Made by a program: the position numbers and the translations under genes. This document shows positions 8,887 to 16,771 of a DNA stretch of 51,799 bases, in pieces. Within the stretch, counting starts at the first letter, position 1; every line of letters starts with the position of its first letter. The stretch comes from Verrucomicrobiia bacterium (GTDB taxonomy: Bacteria > Verrucomicrobiota > Verrucomicrobiia > Opitutales > Opitutaceae), in the NCBI GenBank assembly GCA_011525695.1, contig WYBX01000062.1, positions 1 through 51,799 of the forward strand, read 5' to 3'. The notes beneath the pieces are model-generated. The model made no database searches. It was not told the DNA's origin and saw nothing but the letters and a program-made list of their open reading frames with translations.

Positions 8887-9639
8887 TCAGCGGTAGGGTT
8901 GATGGAGTTCCACCGGCTCCCGCTTCCTTTCCTTCGAACGCACCTTCAGGTTCAGCATCTCGACCCCGAAGGCGAACGCCATCGAGAAGTAGATATAGCC
9001 TTTCGGGATGTGGCGGCCGAGGCCCTCGCCGACCAGCGTGACGCCAATGAGGATGAGGAAACTCAGCGCCAGCATCTTCAGCGTCGGATGGCGGTTCACG
9101 AAGTCGCTGATCGCGCCCGCGAAGGCCAGCATCACCCCAATCGCGATCACGACGGCGGCAATCATCACGCCCACGTGGTTGGCCATCCCGATCGCGGTGA
9201 TCACCGAGTCCAGTGAGAACACGATGTCGAGCAGAAGGATCTGGACAATCACGCCGGTGAAGGAAATCCGGCTCCGGCTCTTGGTGGCATGCCCGTCCTC
9301 GTCCTCGAGCTTCTCATGCACCTCGCGCACGCTCTTCCAAATCAGGAAGAGCCCGCCAAGCAGCAGCACGAGGTCGCGGCCGGAGATCGGCTGATCGAGC
9401 AGCGGGAGCGTGAACAACGGCTTGGTCAGCCCCATGATCCAGGTGAGGCTGAGCAGGAGCAGGATCCGGGTGACGAGTGCCAGGGAAAGCCCCAGCTGCC
9501 GGGCCTTCCGCTGCTGCGCTTCCGGGAGTTTGCCGGCCAGGATGGAGATGAAGATGACGTTGTCGATGCCGAGCACGATCTCGAGCGCCGTGAGCGTGAA
9601 GAGGGAAATCCAGATTTCGGGGTCGGTAAGCCAGTCCAT
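8887..9639 (-). CDS. TerC-family integral membrane protein
   Basis: A 250-residue polytopic protein (about seven hydrophobic segments) of the TerC/YkoY/Alx family, whose characterised members export manganese or help metalation of exported proteins. Two acidic membrane motifs typical of the family are present: LEIVLGIDNVIFISI near residue 20 and LLDIVFSLDSVITAIGM near residue 130. A charged cytoplasmic loop (EKLEDEDGHATKSRSR) lies between. The frame is open 48 codons further upstream, but MDWLTDPEIWISLFT is the usual N-terminus. I looked for a yybP-ykoY manganese riboswitch upstream and did not recognise one. It converges on tex. Confidence 0.9.
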   Translation of the reverse strand: MDWLTDPEIWISLFTLTALEIVLGIDNVIFISILAGKLPEAQQRKARQLGLSLALVTRILLLLSLTWIMGLTKPLFTLPLLDQPISGRDLVLLLGGLFLIWKSVREVHEKLEDEDGHATKSRSRISFTGVIVQILLLDIVFSLDSVITAIGMANHVGVMIAAVVIAIGVMLAFAGAISDFVNRHPTLKMLALSFLILIGVTLVGEGLGRHIPKGYIYFSMAFAFGVEMLNLKVRSKERKREPVELHQPYR

Positions 9640-9855
9640 GGTGGGGCGCGAGTAAGGAGCGAAAATGGCGGCCGTCAACGGGCAGCCCGTCGGAAGTTTC
9701 CGCATCTTCCCCCGGGAATCTCTGGAGCCGCGACATCTCGTCGCAGTCTCTACGAATTCCGAAACGAATTGAACGCACTCCATTTAACAGCATGTCGGAT
9801 GATTCGCCCTCACGTTCGGCGCCTCACGTCGAGCCGCCAAAAGACCGACAGGCTG

Positions 9856-10809
9856 TTACCCAATCCAGGCGAGGCCCGCTCGCAGCCAAAGCGGGATGAC
9901 CAGGATTCCCAGGACCGTGCTGCCGATGACGATCTGGACGGCGGTGCGCGGATGGCCGCCGTAGAGCCGGGCCAGGATGATCGAGACCAGGGCCGGAGGC
10001 ATGGCGGCCTGCACGACCATCACCCGCTTCAGTTCGGGCGAGAACGGCAGGAACCTGGCGAGGGCCAGGATCAGGAGCGGCAGCAGTGCCAGCCGCAGCA
10101 CGATCGCCGCGAACGACACCTTGAAGTCAAAGAGTTCGCGCGGCTCGTTGAGATAATTGCCCAGGTTCACGCCCGTCATGATCAGTGCCAGCGGTATGCT
10201 GCAGATCGCGAAAGTGTGTATCGTGCTTGTGAGCACGCCGGGCAGGTGCGGCGTGAGCCCGCCGAGGTTGCTCGCGATGCCGAGCGCCAGGGCCACCATA
10301 ATCGGGCTCAGCAGTCGCCGCCACCCCTCCCGCAACGACTGGCCGCTCAGCACCAGCACGCCGACGGTCCAGATCGCCGCCTCGACGCCGACATTGTGCA
10401 CCATCAGCACACCGAGGCTCGGGGGCCCCCAGATATTTTCCATGATCGGAATCGGCAGGTATCCGTAATTCGCGATACCGACCGTCAGCGCGAACGTACG
10501 GAGGCCCGTGCCGACATGCAGCCCGATCGCGCGGGCAAAAACCAAACCCAACTGGATTCCCAGCCAGGTAATCCCGAACCCGACGAGTGGCGGCAGGAGC
10601 AGGTTGCCAGCGGAACGAAGCGCCGGGTTGCCCGCGACCGCCTCGAAGATCAGGCATGGGAAGAGCACGTTCACCACGAGCCGGATCAGGCCCGTCTCCG
10701 CCTCGCCTTCGATCCAGTGGAAACGCCGGACGACCGCGCCCACCCCGACCACCGCAAAGACGGGGGCCACCAGCAGGAGGAGTTGGAAGTAGGACGGCAA
10801 GGCATGCAT
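9856..10809 (-). CDS. AEC-family (auxin efflux carrier-like) transporter
   Basis: A 317-residue inner-membrane protein with about ten hydrophobic helices, matching the bacterial AEC family. Typical segments are NYGYLPIPIMENIWG, the central LALGIASNLGGLTPHLPG, and the C-terminal VVQAAMPPALVSIILARLYG. Substrates of bacterial AEC proteins are mostly organic acids and cannot be read from sequence. MHALPSYFQLLLL at 10809 is chosen; upstream residues are Gly/Arg-rich frame read-through. It lies 26 bp downstream of the HI0933-type flavoprotein gene on the same strand, so co-transcription is likely. Confidence 0.86.
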   Translation of the reverse strand: MHALPSYFQLLLLVAPVFAVVGVGAVVRRFHWIEGEAETGLIRLVVNVLFPCLIFEAVAGNPALRSAGNLLLPPLVGFGITWLGIQLGLVFARAIGLHVGTGLRTFALTVGIANYGYLPIPIMENIWGPPSLGVLMVHNVGVEAAIWTVGVLVLSGQSLREGWRRLLSPIMVALALGIASNLGGLTPHLPGVLTSTIHTFAICSIPLALIMTGVNLGNYLNEPRELFDFKVSFAAIVLRLALLPLLILALARFLPFSPELKRVMVVQAAMPPALVSIILARLYGGHPRTAVQIVIGSTVLGILVIPLWLRAGLAWIG

Positions 10810-10835
10810 GGTTCGTTGTGAGTGGGATCGCTTCG

Positions 10836-12113
10836 TCAGGGCTGGAGCGCCACTCCGGCCGCCATGGCCTGGCCGGCAAGCCAGCCGGTAGTCCAGGCCG
10901 ACTGAAAATTGAACCCGCCAGTGACGCCGTCGATATCCAGCACCTCGCCCGCGAAGTGCAGCCCCGGGCATATCCGGCTTTCCATCGTCCGGAACTCCAC
11001 CTCGCTCAGCCGCACACCGCCGCAGGTCACGAACTCCTCCTTGAAGGCGCTCTTCCCGACCACCTTGAACTCCGCGGCGGTCACCAACGCGACGAGGGCC
11101 GCGAGGGCGGCGTTGCCCACATTGCTCCACGGTGTCGTCGCGGCAATTCCCGCCGCGGTGACCAGCCGCTCCCACAGCCGCTGCGGCATCGGCAGTGGAC
11201 TCCACGTCGTGATCTGCCGGCGCGGGTTGGCCGTGCGGACCCGCACCAGCTCACGACCCAGCGACTCGCGATCGCAGGCCGGGGCGAAATTCACGATTAT
11301 GCTGAACTGGTAATCGCGTGCCGCCAGTGCCCGCGCACCCCAGGCGGACAGCCGGAGGATCGCCGGTCCGCTCAGGCCCCAATGCGTGATGAGCAGCGGT
11401 CCGCTTTCCCGCAGGTTCGTCCCCGCCACCCGCACGCTCGCGTTTTCGAGCGACACTCCGGAAAGCCCGATCAGCCGGGCATCGTCGATGTGAAACGTGA
11501 AGAGCGACGGCACGAGCGGCTCGATGGTGTGACCGAGCGCCGCGGCAATCGTGAATCCCGCGGATGAACGGTTGCCACCCGTGGCAATCAGGAGCCGCTC
11601 GCACCGCACCTGCGAGCCATCGGTCAGCGTGATCCAGAAGGACGGCTCCCGGCGCCCACCGGCGGCCGGCCGGGCACCTGCGGTTTCCACCTTTCGGACC
11701 CCTAGGCACGTCACCACCTGCACGCCGGCCTGTTCCGCCGCCCGCGTGAGGCAGGCCACGATGGTGGCGGAGTCGTCGGTGACGGGAAACATCCGGCCGT
11801 CGGGCTCGGCCTTCAGCTCCACCCCGCGGCGGGCAAACCAGTCGACGGTGTCCTGCGGCTGCCAGCGGTGGAACGCGCCGAGCAGTTCGCGTCCACCCCG
11901 TGGATACCCTTTCACCAGTTCGCGGGGATCGAAGCAGGCGTGAGTGACGTTGCAGCGGCCCCCGCCGGAGATCCGGACCTTGGCGAGCGGATGGGCGGTC
12001 GCCTCGTGGAGCGTGACCTTTCCCGCCGGCCCGAGTTTCTCGGCACAGGCAATGGCACCGAAGAAGCCTGCGGCCCCGCCGCCCACCACCAGGATCCGTC
12101 TCGGTTCAGCCAT
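10836..12113 (-). CDS. HI0933/BaiN-type NAD(P)/FAD-dependent oxidoreductase
   Basis: A 425-residue cytoplasmic flavoprotein. An N-terminal FAD-binding Rossmann motif (RILVVGGGAAGFFGAI, residues 5-20) is followed by the family signature ISGGGRCNVTH and, near the C-terminus, TCGGVRLSEV and GLHFAGEVLDIDGVTGG. Family members are poorly defined reductases; some reduce bile-acid intermediates, and that specificity should not be assumed here. The start MAEPRRILVV at 12113 is used because the preceding 90 residues read through the upstream terminator. It is followed 26 bp later by the AEC transporter gene. Confidence 0.9.
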   Translation of the reverse strand: MAEPRRILVVGGGAAGFFGAIACAEKLGPAGKVTLHEATAHPLAKVRISGGGRCNVTHACFDPRELVKGYPRGGRELLGAFHRWQPQDTVDWFARRGVELKAEPDGRMFPVTDDSATIVACLTRAAEQAGVQVVTCLGVRKVETAGARPAAGGRREPSFWITLTDGSQVRCERLLIATGGNRSSAGFTIAAALGHTIEPLVPSLFTFHIDDARLIGLSGVSLENASVRVAGTNLRESGPLLITHWGLSGPAILRLSAWGARALAARDYQFSIIVNFAPACDRESLGRELVRVRTANPRRQITTWSPLPMPQRLWERLVTAAGIAATTPWSNVGNAALAALVALVTAAEFKVVGKSAFKEEFVTCGGVRLSEVEFRTMESRICPGLHFAGEVLDIDGVTGGFNFQSAWTTGWLAGQAMAAGVALQP

Positions 12114-12162
12114 TCCGAGCAGCGTGGCGGAGATGCGGAAAAGAGGGCGATGAAAAATGCCG

Positions 12163-12197
12163 AAATAAAAAGCCGCCGCGGAGAAACCGCGACGGCT
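12163..12197 (-). terminator. Rho-independent terminator of the LTxxQ protein gene
   Basis: Read on the minus strand: an 11-bp stem (12197-12187 with 12181-12171, one mismatch) closed by a 5-nt loop and followed by a T-rich tract at 12170-12163. It begins 19 bases after the stop codon of the gene ending at 12217 and lies before the flavoprotein gene, separating the two units. Confidence 0.85.
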
Positions 12198-12216
12198 GTT
12201 GACACCAACCCTGAGG

Positions 12217-12582
12217 TTACTGGCTCTTCTTCTTGCCGCCCTGCGGCGCCGGCATCGCGTCGAACTTCTTCTGCTGTTCGGGCGTGAGCACCGCGCGGAT
12301 TTGGGCATTCGAAGCCTTGCGGAGCTCGGCACCCTGGGCGCGCCGCTCTTCCTTCGGGAGCGCCTGGGTCTTCTCCTGCACACTGGCCAGGATCTCCCGC
12401 ACCTTGGTTTTCTGTTCTGCGGTGAGCGTTACGGCGGCATCGATCCGTTCAATCTGGGCATCGGGGCTGCCGCGGCCGCCGCCTTTGCGGGCTTCGCCGG
12501 AGGGGGACTTTTCAGCCTGCGCCTGCACAAATGGCACGACGGCAAGGGCTAGTGAGCAAACGACGATTTTGAGAACTTTCAT
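12217..12582 (-). CDS. Periplasmic LTxxQ (Spy/CpxP-like) protein
   Basis: A 121-residue exported protein. Residues 1-22 form a signal peptide (MKVLKIVVCSLALAVVPFVQAQA). The mature part is highly charged and helical, with two LTxxQ motifs: VTLTAEQKTKVREIL and AVLTPEQQKKFDAM. Spy/CpxP proteins with these motifs are periplasmic chaperones or stress sensors; this one is small and its function is inferred only at that level. ATG 12582 is chosen because it starts the signal peptide. It is divergent from the ABC transporter gene and has its own terminator at 12163-12197. Confidence 0.8.
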   Translation of the reverse strand: MKVLKIVVCSLALAVVPFVQAQAEKSPSGEARKGGGRGSPDAQIERIDAAVTLTAEQKTKVREILASVQEKTQALPKEERRAQGAELRKASNAQIRAVLTPEQQKKFDAMPAPQGGKKKSQ

Positions 12583-12690
12583 GGCACTGAATGAGTTTCC
12601 TCGCGGAATGCGAGGGTGGACCCGCAGCAAGACGGTCCATGGGTTGCGGAGTTACCGGTTATTTGGCGGGGCTTGCGCCGCACGTGCCGT

Positions 12691-12711
12691 GCCCGCAGCG
12701 TGCGGGCAATG
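12691..12711 (+). promoter_or_regulatory. Hairpin over the translation start of the ABC ATPase gene
   Basis: A perfect 7-bp inverted repeat (12691-12697 and 12701-12707, gcccgca/tgcgggc) with a 3-nt loop ends one base before the ATG at 12709. No Shine-Dalgarno is visible outside it. In mRNA it would occupy the ribosome-binding zone, so it could limit translation; this is inference. Confidence 0.4.
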
Positions 12712-13440
12712 ATCGAGGTGGAGGCCCTTACCAAGCGCTACGGCGGCGTGGCTGCCGTCCAGGATCTTTCGTTCACTGTGCGTCGGGGTGAAGTTCTCGG
12801 TCTGGTCGGGCCCAATGGTGCGGGCAAGACCACCACCTTGCGCTGCATGGCCGGCATCATACCGGCCACAACCGGGACGGTTCGGATCACGGGGATTGAA
12901 CTCGCCGCCGACCCGGTGGCGGCCAAGCGCAATCTCGCCTTCTTTCCCGATGAGCCGCGGCTGTTCGAATACCTGACCGTGCGGCAGCACCTCAACTTTG
13001 TCGCCCGAATTTATGGCGTGGCCAATTACGAGACCGTCGCGGGCCCGCTGCTCGAGGAGTTCGAAATAGCGGACCGGGCGGACCGGCTGCCCTCCGAACT
13101 TTCGCGCGGAATGCGACAGAAACTCGCGATCGCCTGCGGGCTGCTGCACGCGCCCCAGGTCATGTTCTTCGATGAACCGCTGACCGGGCTGGATCCGCTT
13201 GGGATCCGGCGGATGAAGAACTCGATCGTGAAACGGGCCCGCGACGGCGCTGCCGTGGTCCTCAGCTCCCACCTGCTGCATCTGCTCGAGGAGGTTTGCA
13301 CTCACGTCCTGATTCTCAAGCAGGGGACGAAGCTGGCCGACGGCACGCTCGCCGAGGTCGCCGCCCGTTTTAGCAATGGGGAGGCCCGAATGACGCTCGA
13401 GGACGTCTTCCTGCGCGCCACGGGAGGGTCCGAGATTTAG
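12709..13440 (+). CDS. ABC transporter ATP-binding protein
   Basis: A 243-residue ATPase of the ABC-2/exporter type. Walker A is GPNGAGKTT at 34-42, the Q-loop region follows, the signature is the variant LSRGMRQKL instead of LSGGQ, and Walker B with catalytic Glu is VMFFDEPLTGLDP, followed by the H-loop in LSSHLLHLLEE. It overlaps nothing and is 7 bp upstream of the permease gene, so the two form an exporter. ATG 12709 (MIEVEALTKRY) is the normal start; residues before it are not family-like. The substrate is unknown. Confidence 0.94.
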   Translation: MIEVEALTKRYGGVAAVQDLSFTVRRGEVLGLVGPNGAGKTTTLRCMAGIIPATTGTVRITGIELAADPVAAKRNLAFFPDEPRLFEYLTVRQHLNFVARIYGVANYETVAGPLLEEFEIADRADRLPSELSRGMRQKLAIACGLLHAPQVMFFDEPLTGLDPLGIRRMKNSIVKRARDGAAVVLSSHLLHLLEEVCTHVLILKQGTKLADGTLAEVAARFSNGEARMTLEDVFLRATGGSEI

Positions 13441-13447
13441 GTCGGCC

Positions 13448-15241
13448 ATGCTTCGAGCGCTGCTCTACCTGCGGCTGGCGTCATTTGGAAACTGGGGACG
13501 TTCCCGGATCCGGCGCTTGCGGGAGCCCAAGTACCTCGCGGGCGCCACCGTCGGCATCGCCTATTTTTACCTCTTCTTCTTTCACCGGCTGGGCGCACCG
13601 CCGCCACGCCACCTGCCGGCTGGGTTCGCCGCGAGTGGGGCCGCCGGCAGTGCCGGAATGCTGCCGGTCGACTGGCTGCCGGCGGCGGCCGGGATCGGCG
13701 CCCTGGGCCTTTTCGTCGCGTGCGTCCTGATGTGGCTCCTGCCTCGCGGGTCGGCCGCGCTGGGGTTCAGCGAGGCGGAAATCGCCTTCCTCTTCCCCGC
13801 GCCAGTCACCCGCCGGGGATTGATCCACTTCCGGCTGCTCAGCACCCAGTTCAAGAGTCTCTTCGGCGCCTTTGTCATGATGCTTTTCTCGAACCGCTGG
13901 ACCTTCCTCGGCGGGAATGCCTTCACGCAGGCCGTCGGATGGTGGTTCATCTTTTCCGCGCTCAATCTTCATTTTACCGGTTCCGGATTCAGCCTGACGC
14001 GGCTCGCGGAGGCTGGCGTCGGCCGTTGGCGGCGCCGGTTCTGGGTGGCCGGCGGGCTGCTCCTCCTCGTGGGATTCACGTGGGCACGGCTGCCCGCGGC
14101 GCACCGGCTGCCTCCGCCGCTGGCCGATGATCTCACGCTGCGTCCATTCGCTGGCTGGGTTGCGATGGTGGCGGGAGTGGAGCCCTTGCGCTGGGTCCTG
14201 TGGCCGGTTGAGGTGATTCTCAGGCCGTTCCTCGCCCTCGATCTGCGAATGTTCCTGGGGGCGCTCGCGCCGGCGTTCGCCGTCCTGACCCTGCTTTACC
14301 TGTGGGTGCTGAACAGTGCCGTAAGTTTCGAGGATGCCACCATTGAGCATGCGCGGAAGCGCAGTGAGCGGCTCGCCGCCTGGAAGACCGGTGAATCCCG
14401 GCGAGGAATCGGGATGATAAAGGGTCGGGGCGCTCCGTTCCGGCTCCTGGCCACCGGGCGTCCGGAAATCGCGTTTCTCTGGAAGAACCTGCTCTCGACC
14501 TGGCCGTACTTCAATCTGCGCGTTTTGGCCGGCTCGGTCGTTCTCATCTTCGGGCTCTGGGCGTGGATCCAGGGCCGGCCCGAGTGGCGGGGCCTGCTGC
14601 CGGTAGCCGGGGCGATCGCGATCGTGTTCGGCTGTTATACCCTCATCATCGGGCCGCAATTCGCGCGACAGGACATCCGTTCGGATCTCGCGAACTCGGA
14701 CATCATCAAGATTTACCCGCTCGCGGGCTGGCAGGTGGTGCTGGGACAGCTGCTTGCACCAACAGCAATCCTCACGGGGGTAGCCTGGCTCTGTGTGCTG
14801 ATCGCGGCGCTGACCTTCCACCCGTCATCGCCGGCCCTGGGCTGGCTCACCCCGCAAGTGCGGATCGTCGCGGCGCTGGGAGTCGCGGCGGTAATTCCTC
14901 CACTTTCGGCCCTGCAGTTGCTTGTTCCGAACGCAGCTGCACTCCTGTTTCCGGGCTGGTCTCAATCCAGTCGGATGCGCGGCGGTGGGGTCGAGGTGCT
15001 CGGGCAGCGGATGATCTTCTTTTTCGCCCAGTTGCTGATGATGCTGGTGGCCCTCATTCCCGCCATGGCGTTCGCCACCGCGCTGTTCTTCATCGGCCAT
15101 TGGCTTGCCGGCCCGATCCCTGCCCTCCTGCTCGCGGTCGGTGTGGTCGTCGCAGTGCTCGCGGCGCAGGTTGCCTTCGGAGTTTGGTTGCTCGGCCGGC
15201 GGTTCGAACGGCTCGATCTCTCGTCCGAGCTGAAACCGTGA
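13448..15241 (+). CDS. ABC transporter permease, large ABC-2-like
   Basis: A 597-residue polytopic membrane protein with about a dozen hydrophobic segments in two halves separated by a cytoplasmic segment near residues 290-340 (ATIEHARKRSERLAAWKTG). It begins 7 bp after the ATPase gene. The layout, with RRLREPKYLAG near residue 20 and paired helix bundles, fits large ABC-2-type permeases that work as dimers with one ATPase. Substrate is not predictable; drugs, lipids or peptides are all possible. Its stop codon overlaps a possible GTG start of the metallopeptidase gene. Confidence 0.85.
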   Translation: MLRALLYLRLASFGNWGRSRIRRLREPKYLAGATVGIAYFYLFFFHRLGAPPPRHLPAGFAASGAAGSAGMLPVDWLPAAAGIGALGLFVACVLMWLLPRGSAALGFSEAEIAFLFPAPVTRRGLIHFRLLSTQFKSLFGAFVMMLFSNRWTFLGGNAFTQAVGWWFIFSALNLHFTGSGFSLTRLAEAGVGRWRRRFWVAGGLLLLVGFTWARLPAAHRLPPPLADDLTLRPFAGWVAMVAGVEPLRWVLWPVEVILRPFLALDLRMFLGALAPAFAVLTLLYLWVLNSAVSFEDATIEHARKRSERLAAWKTGESRRGIGMIKGRGAPFRLLATGRPEIAFLWKNLLSTWPYFNLRVLAGSVVLIFGLWAWIQGRPEWRGLLPVAGAIAIVFGCYTLIIGPQFARQDIRSDLANSDIIKIYPLAGWQVVLGQLLAPTAILTGVAWLCVLIAALTFHPSSPALGWLTPQVRIVAALGVAAVIPPLSALQLLVPNAAALLFPGWSQSSRMRGGGVEVLGQRMIFFFAQLLMMLVALIPAMAFATALFFIGHWLAGPIPALLLAVGVVVAVLAAQVAFGVWLLGRRFERLDLSSELKP

Positions 15242-15246
15242 AGGCG

Positions 15247-15618
15247 ATGGACCACGCCCGGCTCATGCAACTCGCCGCCGATACGGTGACCGCCGCGCAA
15301 CGGCAGCTTCCCCGGGAAATCCGATCGCTGGCCCGGGAGGTCGCAGTCCATTTCGAACGCGTCCCCGATGCCCAATTGCTGGCCGATGGGTTTGAACCCG
15401 ACATCCTCGGACTCTTCACCGGCCGACCCTACGGAACGGAGTTTTCCGACGAGCCTCCATTGCCGCCCCAGATCCTGCTCTACCTCGACAACCTGTGGGA
15501 CTTCGCCGAATGCGACGAAGCCGTGTTTCGCGAGGAGGTCCGGCTGACTTACCTGCATGAACTCGGCCACTTCCTGGGATGGGACGAGGAGGATTTGGCC
15601 GCCCGCGGGCTGGAATAG
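15247..15618 (+). CDS. Small zincin-like metallopeptidase family protein
   Basis: A 123-residue protein of the short zincin-like family. The C-terminal YLHELGHFLGWDEEDL segment carries the HExxH zinc motif (HELGH) followed by acidic residues as in the family. The N-terminal half is a helical, charged domain. There is no signal peptide, so it should be cytoplasmic. An in-frame GTG at 15238 overlaps the permease stop (GTGA) and would add three residues; ATG 15247 is reported because related proteins start MD-. Translational coupling to the ABC exporter is likely either way. Physiological substrates of this family are unknown to me. Confidence 0.82.
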   Translation: MDHARLMQLAADTVTAAQRQLPREIRSLAREVAVHFERVPDAQLLADGFEPDILGLFTGRPYGTEFSDEPPLPPQILLYLDNLWDFAECDEAVFREEVRLTYLHELGHFLGWDEEDLAARGLE

Positions 15619-15777
15619 TCGCCCGCGCAGAAGCGGAAAATCGCATCCCCGCTTCGTTCCCTGGAATCCGGAACTTTGCGGACGGTGGATTGTCCCGCCT
15701 TGGCCGGCTTCGAATCCACGCTTTCCAAGCGTGCCGCGGCCTGCCTACACTCGCATCAATTCACTTTCTCCGCTGCC

Positions 15778-16455
15778 ATGAACAAATTCCTGCTGCTTTC
15801 ACTTGTCGCGCTCTTCGGCGCCAGCGCCGGCCACGCCGAACCCTCGCGCACGAACCTGTTGGATCGCGTCCAATCCTGTGAGGCGATTCTCCAGGAGTTT
15901 GTGTCGCGTCCGGCGATCGGCCCTTCGCGCGAGGCGTGGCAGCGGGCCAAGGCCGTGTTGATTCTCAACCAGTTCAAGGCCGGGTTCATCTTTGGACTGA
16001 AGGACGGCTACGGCGTGATCATGGTCAAGAAGCCGGACGGTCGCTGGAGCCTGCCGGTGCTCGTCAATGCAGGTGAAGCCAGTCTGGGTTTCCAACTCGG
16101 CGCCACCTCGGTGGAAAGCGTGTTCATCATCACCGACGAGGCCACACCGCGGATGCTCTTCAACAACCGCTTCAACATCGGCGTGGATGCAAAAGCGGTG
16201 GCGGGTCCCAAGGCGGCCGAGACGGAGCGGGTGAACGCGGAGATCCTCAAGACTCCCATGCTCGCCTACACCAAGTCGACCGGCCTGTACGCGGGTGCCA
16301 CGGTGAAGGCCGGACACATCTCCCGCAACGACAAGGCCAATTTCGTCCTCTACAATACGCGTTACACGCTGCCGGAGCTGCTGTACAGCGACTGGGTCCA
16401 GCCCATACCGGAAGTGCAGCCATTGATGAACCTGGTGCAGCGGCTGGCACCCTGA
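15778..16455 (+). CDS. Secreted SYLF-domain (Ysc84-like) lipid-binding protein
   Basis: A 225-residue exported protein. Residues 1-20 are a signal peptide (MNKFLLLSLVALFGASAGHA). The rest is one SYLF domain: AKAVLILNQFKAGFIFGLKDGYGVIM, then WSLPVLVNAGEASLGFQLGAT, SVFIITDE and TGLYAGATVKAGHI. SYLF proteins bind phospholipids or insert into membranes; bacterial versions are periplasmic with unknown roles. It begins about 160 bp after the metallopeptidase gene and is probably its own unit. Confidence 0.88.
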   Translation: MNKFLLLSLVALFGASAGHAEPSRTNLLDRVQSCEAILQEFVSRPAIGPSREAWQRAKAVLILNQFKAGFIFGLKDGYGVIMVKKPDGRWSLPVLVNAGEASLGFQLGATSVESVFIITDEATPRMLFNNRFNIGVDAKAVAGPKAAETERVNAEILKTPMLAYTKSTGLYAGATVKAGHISRNDKANFVLYNTRYTLPELLYSDWVQPIPEVQPLMNLVQRLAP

Positions 16456-16771
16456 GGGGTGAAACCGCGGCGAAGCATGCTCATTTCGATGAGACGCCGT
16501 CGCTTCATCGGGAAAGTGGATCCTGCTGGCATGGTCATGGGAATTCCGCGTTCCGGAGATTCGTGGAAAAGGAATCTCCGAGCCAATCAGCAACCCAATC
16601 AGGACGGGGCCTCGGTATTTTGAACATGAGGAAACGAAGAAAACCGAGAAATGCAGTTTTCCCAAGAATTCCGTTTACTCCGTTGGCTCCGGTTCAGGAG
16701 GAACGCTAATCCGCGCTAATCTGCGCTGATCGGTTCGCCGGTCGGAGGCGCGGCGCTACTCCAATCCACGA
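16456..16771. other. Intergenic region with small hairpin and repeat debris
   Basis: Between convergent genes. An 8-bp inverted repeat (16554-16561 / 16573-16580, cggagatt and complement) could end either transcript but has no T-tract. Near 16705-16730 is a 'gctaatccgcgctaatctgcgctgat' type direct repeat of the sort scattered through Opitutaceae intergenic DNA. No gene is supported. Confidence 0.5.

Noticed and set aside
9640..9790. yybP-ykoY manganese riboswitch upstream of the TerC gene
   Set aside because: I searched for the conserved core because it often precedes such genes, but no matching core or paired arms were found.
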